Made by a program: the position numbers and the translations under genes
In this document: positions 26,000 through 33,870 of the stretch, piece by piece
Layout of the letters: every line of letters starts with the position of its first letter
Numbering within the stretch: position 1 is the first letter of the stretch
Source: Ornatilinea apprima
Lineage (GTDB): Bacteria; Chloroflexota; Anaerolineae; Anaerolineales; Anaerolineaceae
Direction: 5' to 3'
Assembly (NCBI RefSeq): GCF_001306115.1
Contig: NZ_LGCL01000027.1
Span: 1 to 64,000 of the forward strand
Length of the DNA stretch: 64,000 nucleotides
Notes under the pieces: generated by a model
The model's input: only the letters and a program-made list of their open reading frames with translations
The model's database searches: none
What the model was told of the DNA's origin: nothing

Positions 26000-27757
26000 A
26001 TGCGAATGAGTCAATTGTTTGGTCACACCCTGCGCGAAGTGCCCTCCGACGCGGAGATTGCCAGTCACCAATTACTGCTGCGCGCCGGATATATGGTGCA
26101 GTTGGGCGCGGGCATTTTCAACACCCTGCACCTGGGCAAGCGCGTTCAAACCAAGATCGAAAAGATCCTGCGCGACGAGATGGATGCCATCGGCGGGCAG
26201 GAGATCAGCATGCCGGTGGTGCAGCCGGCCGACGTGTGGAAGCAGACCGGCCGCTATTATCAGATCGGCGCGGAGATGAGCCGCTTTAAGGACCGCAAAG
26301 ACAGCGACATGGTGCTGGCCATGACGCATGAAGAGGCCACCGCTTACCTCACGCGCGCGCTGGTGCAGTCATACAAGCACCTGCCGCGCCTGGTTTACCA
26401 CATTCAGACCAAGTGGCGCGACGACCCGCGCCCGCGCGCCGGGCTGATCCGCGTGCGCGAATTTACGATGAAAGACAGCTACAGCCTGGACGCGGATTAT
26501 GAGGGCTTAGAGCGCCAGTACCGCGCCCATTACCAGAGCTATTTCAATATCTTTCACCGCTGCGGCCTGCCGGTGGTGGCGGTGAAATCGGACACGGGTA
26601 TGATGGGCGGCAAGCTGGCACATGAGTTTATGTACCTGGCGCCCATTGGCGAAGACACGCTGATCCACTGCGAAGGCTGCGGCTATATTGCCAACCGGCA
26701 GATTGCCAGCTTCCGCAAAGCGGCTGCCGCGCCCGAAGAGCCCCGCCCGTTGGAGAAGATCGCCACACCCGGCACCAAAACCATCCGCGACCTGGCCGCT
26801 TTGCTCAACATCCCCGAGGCAAAAACCGCCAAAGCGGTGTTTATGGTGGCAACCATTAGTGAAGCGGATCAAGACCGCGATGTGCTGGTGTTCGCCGTGG
26901 TGCGCGGGGATATGGACGTGAACGAGACCAAGCTGACCAACGCGGTGAAAGCCAAAGACTTGCGCCCGGCGCGCGACGAAGAAATTCGCGCCATTGGCGC
27001 CGAGCCGGGCTATGCCTCGCCGATTGGCTTGAAGGGCGCGCTGATTGTGGTTGACGACAGCGTTGCCAGCTCACCCAACCTGGTGGCGGGCGCCAACGAA
27101 GAGGGCTTCCATTTGGGGAACGTCAACTACGGGCGCGATTTCAGCGCGGACATCGTCACCGATATTGCCGTGGCCGAAGAGGGCTACGCCTGCCCGGACT
27201 GCGGCGCGCCGCTGCGCGCCTCGCGCGGAGTGGAAGTGGGCAACATCTTTAAGCTGGGCACGCGCTATTCGGACGCGCTGGGCTGTGTGTATACCGACGC
27301 GGAAGGCAAAGAACGCCCGGTGATTATGGGTTCTTACGGCATTGGCGTGGGGCGGCTGATGGCCTGCGCCGCTGAAGAGCATCACGATGAATACGGCCTG
27401 ATCTGGCCAATCTCCATCGCGCCGTACCAGGTGCATCTGGTGTCGATTTTTGGCAACGACGCCGATGCCGACGCGGTCTACCAGCGCCTGACCGCCGCCG
27501 GAATTGAGGTGCTGTACGATGACCGCAACGAGCGCCCGGGGGTCAAGTTTAATGACGCCGACCTGATCGGCATCCCCCTGCGCGTGACGGTGAGCCAGCG
27601 CTCGCTGGAGGCGGGCGGGGTGGAATTCAAACGCCGCGCCGACAAAGACAAAACCATCCTCCCGTTGGAGGGCCTGGAAGAGCGCCTGCGCGCGGAGATC
27701 GCCGCCCTGCAGGCAGAGATCGACCGCGGTGTGGTGGAAGTGACTTATAGGGATTGA
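26000..27757 (+). CDS. proS: Prolyl-tRNA synthetase, bacterial (YbaK-insertion) type
   Basis: A 585-aa class II aminoacyl-tRNA synthetase. The N-terminal catalytic core has motif 2 around WRDDPRPRAGLIRVREFTMK. An editing domain of YbaK/ProX type is inserted at about residues 230-400 (PEAKTAKAVFMVA; KGALIVVDDS). Motif 3 is in GSYGIGVGRLMACAAEEH, and the anticodon-binding domain is C-terminal. It charges tRNA-Pro and clears Ala-tRNA-Pro. AAGGAG lies ahead of the ATG. A terminator follows directly, so it is probably the last gene of its transcript. Confidence 0.97.
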   Translation: MRMSQLFGHTLREVPSDAEIASHQLLLRAGYMVQLGAGIFNTLHLGKRVQTKIEKILRDEMDAIGGQEISMPVVQPADVWKQTGRYYQIGAEMSRFKDRKDSDMVLAMTHEEATAYLTRALVQSYKHLPRLVYHIQTKWRDDPRPRAGLIRVREFTMKDSYSLDADYEGLERQYRAHYQSYFNIFHRCGLPVVAVKSDTGMMGGKLAHEFMYLAPIGEDTLIHCEGCGYIANRQIASFRKAAAAPEEPRPLEKIATPGTKTIRDLAALLNIPEAKTAKAVFMVATISEADQDRDVLVFAVVRGDMDVNETKLTNAVKAKDLRPARDEEIRAIGAEPGYASPIGLKGALIVVDDSVASSPNLVAGANEEGFHLGNVNYGRDFSADIVTDIAVAEEGYACPDCGAPLRASRGVEVGNIFKLGTRYSDALGCVYTDAEGKERPVIMGSYGIGVGRLMACAAEEHHDEYGLIWPISIAPYQVHLVSIFGNDADADAVYQRLTAAGIEVLYDDRNERPGVKFNDADLIGIPLRVTVSQRSLEAGGVEFKRRADKDKTILPLEGLEERLRAEIAALQAEIDRGVVEVTYRD

Positions 27758-27777
27758 GATGCGGTAAAGAACAACAG

Positions 27778-27802
27778 GGTGCGGCGCTGCCGCACCTTTT
27801 TT
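27778..27802 (+). terminator. proS terminator
   Basis: GGTGCGGC (27778-27785) pairs with GCCGCACC (27789-27796) around GCT, followed by six T. The right arm plus T-run (GCCGCACCTTTTTTGTC) is repeated exactly at 29265-29281, on the other side of the repeat array. Confidence 0.9.
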
Positions 27803-27805
27803 GTC

Positions 27806-29264
27806 TGGGGGTTGAGTGTTCTGTTCAAGCCCCGCTGTTAACCAATGGTGGGTTGCGGGCAGCGACAAAATGGTTATGGCGCAGAGCAGAGTGACCGCAC
27901 AAAAGAACCCAATCCGCGGCAGGGTGGGAGCAGGGCGGATTAACCCATTCAAAGGGAAACCGGCGTGGACACCCGCCCGAATCCCACCAACAAAAGCCAA
28001 TGGTGGGTTGCGGGCGGTGATGAAAAGGTTTTGGCGCGAAGCAGATCGTCCGCCCTCCACGCCACCCTACGGAAGAATCCAATCCGCGGTAGGGTGGGAG
28101 CAGGGCGGCTAACCCATTCAAAGGTAAACCGGCGTAATGATCCGCCCGAATCCCACCAACAAAAGCCAATGGTGGGTTGCGGGCGGTGATGAAAAGGTTT
28201 TGGCGCGAAGCAGATCGTCCGCCCTCCACGCCACCCTACGGAAGAATCCAATCCGCGGTAGGGTGGGAGCAGGGCGGCTAACCCATTCAAAGGGAAACCG
28301 GCGTAATGATCCGCCCGAATCCCACCAACAAAAGCCAATGGTGGGTTGCGGGTGGCGACAAAAAAGGTTTGACGCAAAGTAAATTGTCCGCCCTCCACGC
28401 CACCCTACAAGAGACCCCAATCCGCGGTAGGGTGGGAGCAGGGCGGCTAACCCATTCAAAGGGAAACCGGCGTAATGATCCGCCCGAATCCCACCAACAA
28501 AAGCCAATGGTGGGTTGCAGGCGGCGATAAAATGATTTTGGCGCAAAGTAAATTGTCCGCCCTCCACACCACCCTACGGAAGAATCCAATCCGCGGTAGG
28601 GTGGGAGCAGGGCGGGTCAGCCGATTCAATGGTAAACCGGCGTGGACACCCGCCCGAATCCCACCAACAAAAGCCAATGGTGGGTTGCGGGCGGTGATGA
28701 AAAGGTTTTGGCGCAAAGCAAATTGTCCGCCCTCCACGCCACCCTACGGAAGAATCCAATCCGTGGTAGGGTGGGAGCAGGGCGGCTAACTCATTCAAAG
28801 GGAAATCGGCGTAATGATCCGCCCGAATCCCACCATAAGATAACGGTGGGTTGCGGGTGGCGACAAAATGGTTTTGGCGCAAAGCAAATTGTCCGCCCTC
28901 CACGCCACCCTACGGAAGAATCCAATCCGCGGCAGGGTGGGAGCAGGGCGGGTCAGCTCATTCAAAGGTAAATCGACGCAATGATCCGCCCGAATCCCAC
29001 CAACAAAAGCCAGTGGTGGGTTGCGGGCGGCGACAAAATAGTTTTGGCGCAAAGTAAATTGTCCGCCCTCAACGCCACCCTACAAGAGACCCCAATCCGC
29101 GGTAGGGTGGGAGCAGGGCGGATTAACCCATTCAAAGGGAAACCGGCGTGGACACCCGCCCGAATCCCACCAACAAAAGCCAATGGTGGGTTGCGGGCGG
29201 TGATGAAAAGGTTTTGGCGCGAAGCAGATCGTCCGCCCTCCACGCCACTCTACCATAAATTGAC
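27806..29264. repeat. Tandem array of about eight 169-bp palindromic repeats
   Basis: A unit of 167-170 bp, mostly 169, recurs about 8.4 times with few differences. Each unit holds two near-palindromes. One pairs CCGCCCGAATCCCACCA with TGGTGGGTTGCGGGCGG around an A-rich loop. The other pairs CCGCCCT...CCACCCTAC with GTAGGGTGGG...AGGGCGG. Between them lies ATTCAAAGGTAAACCGGCG. The two hairpins alternate along the array. The reading frames across it are by-products of the repeat and have no start signals. Exact 17-bp copies of the proS terminator half flank the array. It is too long and too palindromic in unit structure for CRISPR. Confidence 0.93.
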
Positions 29265-29335
29265 GCCGCACCTTTTTTGTCACAACCTGTTAAACCCCTG
29301 TTTGCAACATCACCTCATATCAGTACAATAAAGAT

Positions 29336-29884
29336 ATGGAAATTTCAACGGCACGCTTGCGCTTGCGGGAATTTCTGGCCTCAGACGCGCCCGCGGTTTT
29401 GCGCTACCAAAATGACCCGGAATACCTGAAGTTCTACGAGTGGGAGAGCCGCACTCCGCAGGAAGTTCAGGAATTCATCAACCTGTTTTTAGACTGGCAG
29501 GCTGAGACGCCGCGCAGTAAATTCCAGCTGGCGATTACGCTGCGCCAGAGCGGCAAGCTGATCGGCAACGTGGGTATTCGCCAGATGACCGCCGAAAGCC
29601 GTGAAGCAGACCTGGGCTATGAACTCGATCCGCAGTATTGGGGCATGGGGTATGCCAGTGAGGCCGCCCACGCCATGCTCGATTTTGCCTTTACCACTCT
29701 GGGCATTCTCACCGTTACCGCCGAGGTGATCGCCGAAAATCAGCGCTCACAGCGCGTGCTGGAACGCATGGGTATGCAGCTCACCCAGCGCAGCCAGGCC
29801 GACCAGTATTTCAAAGGCCGCTGGTGGGACACGCTGCACTACGCTTTACCCTCCCGCGATTGGACGCCCGCGTCGAACGCTTGA
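29336..29884 (+). CDS. GNAT N-acetyltransferase (RimJ/RimL-like)
   Basis: A 182-aa acetyl-CoA-dependent acetyltransferase of the Acetyltransf_3 group. It opens with the typical TARLRLREF strand and contains IGNVGIRQM, ADLGYELDPQYWGMGYASEA (acetyl-CoA pyrophosphate-binding region) and the C-terminal NQRSQRVLERMGM. Substrates of this group include ribosomal-protein N-termini and small amines. A TACAAT -10 box (29324-29329) ends six bases before the ATG with no ribosome-binding site, indicating a leaderless mRNA. Confidence 0.9.
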   Translation: MEISTARLRLREFLASDAPAVLRYQNDPEYLKFYEWESRTPQEVQEFINLFLDWQAETPRSKFQLAITLRQSGKLIGNVGIRQMTAESREADLGYELDPQYWGMGYASEAAHAMLDFAFTTLGILTVTAEVIAENQRSQRVLERMGMQLTQRSQADQYFKGRWWDTLHYALPSRDWTPASNA

Positions 29885-29955
29885 GAAATGTAACTTTCCG
29901 GGTCCCAATTCCATCTGAAACGGTAACCGAGAGATTTCTTTAGAATTGAGACCAA

Positions 29956-30498
29956 ATGCACGAGAAACGCTACGATAAAAAATTGGAAGATCTGCGCTCG
30001 CCGGCCCGCCTGGTGATGCTGGATGTGCAGCGCGTGGCGCAGCTGGCGCTGGAAAAATTTCACCCCGAATCGGTGCTGGATGTGGGCACCGGAACTGGCA
30101 TTTTTGCTGAAGCCTTCACGCGCCTGGGTATGCAGGTTACCGGGGTGGACGCGAACCTGGAGATGGTTGAAGCGGCGCGTGAGCATGTGCCCCAGGCGCG
30201 TTTCATCCAAGCGGCTGCCGAGGCCATCCCTGAATCCAATAATTCCTTTGATCTGGTGTTTATGGGCCATGTGCTGCACGAGACCGATGACCCGGTGCGC
30301 GCGCTGAGCGAGGCGCGGCGCATTGCGCGGCGCGGGGTGGTGGTGCTGGAATGGCCCTACCGTGACGAACCGCTTGGACCGCCGCTTTCGCACCGTCTGC
30401 ATGTGGAAGACGTGTGCCGGATGGCGCATGAGGCCGGCTTCCAGGGATTTGGAACGATTCATCTGGCCCACATGGTGTTTTATTACCTGGTGCAGTAG
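29956..30498 (+). CDS. Class I SAM-dependent methyltransferase
   Basis: A 180-aa methyltransferase of the Methyltransf_11 type. Motif I is VLDVGTGTGIFAEAF, the acidic residue binding the SAM ribose is in VTGVDANLEM, motif II is AAAEAIPESN, and motif IV region is FDLVFMGHVLHE. No extra domain hints at the substrate. TAGAAT lies at 29941-29946, about nine bases before the ATG, leaving almost no leader. A strong terminator follows. Confidence 0.9.
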   Translation: MHEKRYDKKLEDLRSPARLVMLDVQRVAQLALEKFHPESVLDVGTGTGIFAEAFTRLGMQVTGVDANLEMVEAAREHVPQARFIQAAAEAIPESNNSFDLVFMGHVLHETDDPVRALSEARRIARRGVVVLEWPYRDEPLGPPLSHRLHVEDVCRMAHEAGFQGFGTIHLAHMVFYYLVQ

Positions 30499-30515
30499 AG
30501 CAAAAGCACGCTTAC

Positions 30516-30539
30516 AACCCGCGCTTTGCGGGTTTTTTT
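30516..30539 (+). terminator. Rho-independent terminator after the methyltransferase
   Basis: AACCCGC (30516-30522) pairs with GCGGGTT (30528-30534), followed by a T-run. Confidence 0.9.
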
Positions 30540-30646
30540 ATTTAACTTCCCCTTCATAGTCAAAACTCAATTTCGGCGTTGATGAGCGTGTATATAATAC
30601 ATATACAACGTCTCTTCATTCGAGTTATCTTGTGGGAGGGAACCAA

Positions 30647-31858
30647 ATGAGTAAAACGGTTGTGATGGTTGGATCGCTTGACACCAAGGGAGAAGAATTT
30701 GCCTTCGCGAAAAAAATCATCGAGCAGGCCGGGGTGAAAACCCTGGTGATCGATTTTGGCGTGATGGGTAAACCATTCTTTGAACCGGATGTTAAACGCG
30801 AAGATGTGGCCTCCGCGGGCGGCGGCGACCTGGCCAAGCTGGCTTCTGGCTCGCATAAAGACGATGCGATGAAAGTGATGACGAAAGGCCTGGCCGCGGT
30901 GGTGAAAAAGCTCTACGCCGAGGGCAAGTTGGACGGTATTCTGGGCATGGGCGGCAGCGGCAACACTTCCATCGCTACCACTGCCATGCGCGAGTTGCCC
31001 GTGGGCGTGCCCAAACTGATGGTCTCCACCCTGGGCGGCGGTGACGTGAGCGCCTACGCCGGCACCAAGGATATCACCTTCATGCCCTCGGTGGTGGACG
31101 TGGCCGGGATCAACAGCATCAGCCGCCGCATCTACGCCAACGCTGCCGGCGCGATTGCCGGGATGGTGCTGGCCGAAGCCGGTGAGGCTGGCGCGGTGAA
31201 GCCATTGATCACCGCCTCGATGTTTGGCAACACCACCACCTGCGTCAACGCAGCGCGCGAGATCATTGAAAAAGAAGGCTACGAGGTGCTGGTCTTCCAT
31301 GCCACCGGCACAGGCGGCAAGACGATGGAAAGCCTGATCGCGGACGGCTATATCGCCGCCTCGCTGGATATCACCACCACCGAGCTGGCCGACGAGGTGT
31401 GCGGGGGCGTGCTCAGCGCCGGGCCGGAGCGCTGCATGGCAGCCGCCAAGGCTGGCATTCCCACTGTGCTGGTGCCTGGCTGCGTGGATATGGCCAACTT
31501 CTGGGGCATCGGCACCGTGCCAGAGAAGTACAAGGGCCGCAATCTGTATGAGTGGAACCCCAACGTGACCCTGCTGCGCACCAACGTGGAAGAAAATATT
31601 ACGATGGGCAAAATGATCGCCCGCGCCGCCAACGCCTCGACCGCGCCGGTGGTGGTGATCCTGCCGCTCAAGGGCGTCTCCATGCTCGATAGCGAGGGCG
31701 GGCGGTTCTGGGACCCCGAAGCGGACCAGGCCTGCTTTGACACCATCAAGCAGAATCTCAAACCCGGCATTCCGGTGATTGAGGTGGACAACAATATCAA
31801 CGATCCTGAATTTTCATCCAAAGTGGCGCAAACGCTGTTGGATCTGTTGAAGAAATAA
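30647..31858 (+). CDS. Tm-1-like ATP-binding protein (UPF0261)
   Basis: A 403-aa protein matching the UPF0261/Tm-1-like family: N-terminal MVGSLDTKGEEFAFAKKII, glycine-rich GILGMGGSGNTSIATTAMRE, SMFGNTTTCVNAAREIIEKE, and C-terminal NVTLLRTNVEENITMGKM. In plants the homologous domain (tomato Tm-1) blocks a viral replicase; in bacteria the family is metabolic and poorly understood. It is nearly always followed by a PEP-hydrolase-like TIM barrel, as here. The start at 30647 has GGGAGGG at good spacing; the GTG at 30632 is rejected. A TATAAT box occurs at 30593-30598. Confidence 0.9.
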   Translation: MSKTVVMVGSLDTKGEEFAFAKKIIEQAGVKTLVIDFGVMGKPFFEPDVKREDVASAGGGDLAKLASGSHKDDAMKVMTKGLAAVVKKLYAEGKLDGILGMGGSGNTSIATTAMRELPVGVPKLMVSTLGGGDVSAYAGTKDITFMPSVVDVAGINSISRRIYANAAGAIAGMVLAEAGEAGAVKPLITASMFGNTTTCVNAAREIIEKEGYEVLVFHATGTGGKTMESLIADGYIAASLDITTTELADEVCGGVLSAGPERCMAAAKAGIPTVLVPGCVDMANFWGIGTVPEKYKGRNLYEWNPNVTLLRTNVEENITMGKMIARAANASTAPVVVILPLKGVSMLDSEGGRFWDPEADQACFDTIKQNLKPGIPVIEVDNNINDPEFSSKVAQTLLDLLKK

Positions 31859-31898
31859 GTTGGATCTTGTGTGAGATAGCGTAAAAAAGGAGAGAATG

Positions 31899-32729
31899 AT
31901 GGCACTGACCAGACAGGAAATGTTAAAACGATTGCACGCCCAGGTGGCAGCCGGGAAACCGATTGTGGGCTGCGGCGCGGGCACGGGTATTTCGGCCAAG
32001 TTCGCCGAGCGCGGCGGCGCGGACCTGATTATCATCTACAATTCAGGCCGTTACCGCATGGCCGGGCGCGGTTCTCTGGCGGGCTTGATGCCCTACGGCG
32101 ACGCTAACGGCATTGTGGTGGAAATGGCCTCCGAAGTGCTGCCGGTGGTCAAAGACACCCCCGTGCTGGCGGGTGTGTGCGGCACCGATCCCTTCCGCCT
32201 GATGCCCGTCTTTCTGAAACAATTGAAGGAGATCGGCTTCTCCGGCGTGCAGAACTTCCCCACCGTTGGCCTGATCGATGGCAACTTCCGCGCCAATCTG
32301 GAAGGCACCGGCATGGGCTATGGCAAGGAAGTGGAGATGATCCGCCTGGCGCACGAACTGGATATGTTCACCTCGCCGTATGTCTTCGATGAGGACGACG
32401 CCAAAGCGATGGCCGAAGCCGGGGCAGACCAGCTGGTGGCGCATGTGGGCCTCACCACGGCCGGCAGCATTGGCGCGGCGGTGGCCTTTACCCTGGAAGA
32501 AGCGGTGGAGAAAGTGCTGAAGATCGCCGAAGCCGGGCGCAAAGTGCGCAAAGACATTCTGGTGATCTGTCACGGCGGCCCGTTTGACGAGCCGGAAAAC
32601 GTGGCCAAGGCCCTGGCGATGATGCCCAGCATTCAAGGCTTCTTTGGCGCGTCTTCGATTGAGCGCCTGCCCACCGAGCGCGGCATTCAGGGCCAGGTGG
32701 AGGCTTTCAAGAGTATCCAACTGCGCTGA
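31899..32729 (+). CDS. Phosphoenolpyruvate hydrolase-like TIM-barrel protein
   Basis: A 276-aa protein of the PEP_hydrolase (PF09370) family: [44 protein letters not shown] and [15 protein letters not shown] are characteristic. It partners the UPF0261 gene 40 bases upstream. Members of this pair are thought to act in C-C bond cleavage or hydrolysis of a phosphorylated or oxo-acid substrate; the substrate here is unknown. Two ATGs are adjacent (31896 and 31899); the second is better spaced from AAGGAG. Confidence 0.88.
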   Translation: MALTRQEMLKRLHAQVAAGKPIVGCGAGTGISAKFAERGGADLIIIYNSGRYRMAGRGSLAGLMPYGDANGIVVEMASEVLPVVKDTPVLAGVCGTDPFRLMPVFLKQLKEIGFSGVQNFPTVGLIDGNFRANLEGTGMGYGKEVEMIRLAHELDMFTSPYVFDEDDAKAMAEAGADQLVAHVGLTTAGSIGAAVAFTLEEAVEKVLKIAEAGRKVRKDILVICHGGPFDEPENVAKALAMMPSIQGFFGASSIERLPTERGIQGQVEAFKSIQLR

Positions 32730-32769
32730 GACAAAAAAGCGTGAATCGGTTTGACGGAAGGAGATTGCT

Positions 32770-33204
32770 ATGGATGGGAAACCACGAGTGTATGAAAGCG
32801 CGGTGATAGCGGCGCCCAGAGAAAAAGTGTGGGAGCGGGTTCGCGATTTTAACGCCCTGCCCGTCTGGCACCCGGCCATCGCCAAAAGCGAGCTGGAAGG
32901 GGGCGAATGCGTGGGCTGCGTGCGCCATTTCTTTTTGCAAGACGGGGCCGAACTGCGCGAGAAACTGCTGGCGCTTTCGGACCTGGACTGCGCGTGCGTG
33001 TACGCGATTCTGGAATCCCCAATGCCGCTCAAAGATTATGTAGCCACCTTGCGGCTGTATGAGATCACGGCGACAAAACAGACCTTCGCGGAGTGGTTCG
33101 CTTATTTTGACGTAACCGACCCCAGCGCAGAGGCCGGCACCGTGGAAACGGTGCACGGCGTGTTTCGCACCGGGTTGGAAAGCCTGGTGAAATATTTTGC
33201 CTGA
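32770..33204 (+). CDS. SRPBCC (polyketide cyclase/START-like) protein
   Basis: A 144-aa single-domain protein of the SRPBCC ligand-binding fold: an N-terminal YESAVIAAPREKVWERVRDF followed by alternating strands and a C-terminal helix (GVFRTGLESLVKYF). Polyketide_cyc2-like members bind or transform hydrophobic small molecules. It lies 40 bases after the PEP-hydrolase-like gene with AAGGAG before the ATG, so it is probably the third gene of that operon and may act on or sequester the same substrate. Confidence 0.85.
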   Translation: MDGKPRVYESAVIAAPREKVWERVRDFNALPVWHPAIAKSELEGGECVGCVRHFFLQDGAELREKLLALSDLDCACVYAILESPMPLKDYVATLRLYEITATKQTFAEWFAYFDVTDPSAEAGTVETVHGVFRTGLESLVKYFA

Positions 33205-33390
33205 TGGCGAAAGAGAATGAAGAAGCGGGGGTGCAATGCTGCGCCCCCGCTTTTTATGCCCAATGTCTTTTTTCGGGCGGATGGCCATTCTGGTTTCCTG
33301 TAGGGTGTCGTTGGCTGCGGATCGAGCCGGCGCTGGCGTAAACAGATTGCCGGTGATCAAATGGCGCGCAGCCAACGCACCGATTGTAAG

Positions 33391-33622
33391 CCATCGGTAG
33401 GGTGGGTGAAAGGCGGAAAAGCAGATTCAAAGTAAACCGGTGAATTGATCCGCCTGAAACCCACCAATGTGCTCATCAACGGTGGGTTTCGGGCGATACC
33501 AAAGGATCGGTTGAATGGGCATGGTTTAATCGCCCTGCATGTCATCGGTAGGGTGGGTGAAAGGCGGAAAAGCAGATTCAAAGGTAAACCGGTGAATTGA
33601 TCCGCCTGAAACCCACCAATGA
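33391..33622. repeat. Two copies of a 150-bp relative of the 169-bp repeat
   Basis: CGGTAGGGTGGGTGAAAGGC occurs at 33395 and again 150 bases later at 33545. Each copy continues through ATTCAAAG, AAACCGGTGAATTGATCCGC and AAACCCACCAA. The order of elements (TAGGGTGGG, GGCGG, ATTCAAAG, AAACCGG, TGATCCGCC, CCCACCAA) is the same as in the 27.8-29.3 kb array, so both belong to one family. The surrounding gap 33205-33870 contains no other gene that I can support. Confidence 0.8.
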
Positions 33623-33870
33623 GTGTATTTGCCCCTACGGATGTAAAGAAACCGCCCTGCCGAAGGCAAAAATCAAAATTGCAAACTACTGGAAATGCGC
33701 CCCGCGCGATGCTAAAATAGTCTATACCTGTTCCCCCCAATTCATATTTTTGCACACACAGGTTTTGGATGCCATTGGGAGGCGCAGACTGGAACAAGGG
33801 GGATGCCGCTTTCATCATCGACGTTCCACTGCGCGCCTGGAAATGACCCGGTATTTGAGGCAGGTATACG

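Noticed and set aside
27806-29264. CRISPR array
   Set aside because: The whole 169-bp unit is conserved; there are no unique spacers between short repeats and no cas genes adjoin it.
27825-29283. Many overlapping 60-330-codon open frames on both strands of the repeat array
   Set aside because: They recur every 169 bases as by-products of the repeat, lack start signals and encode the same peptide with no recognised domain.
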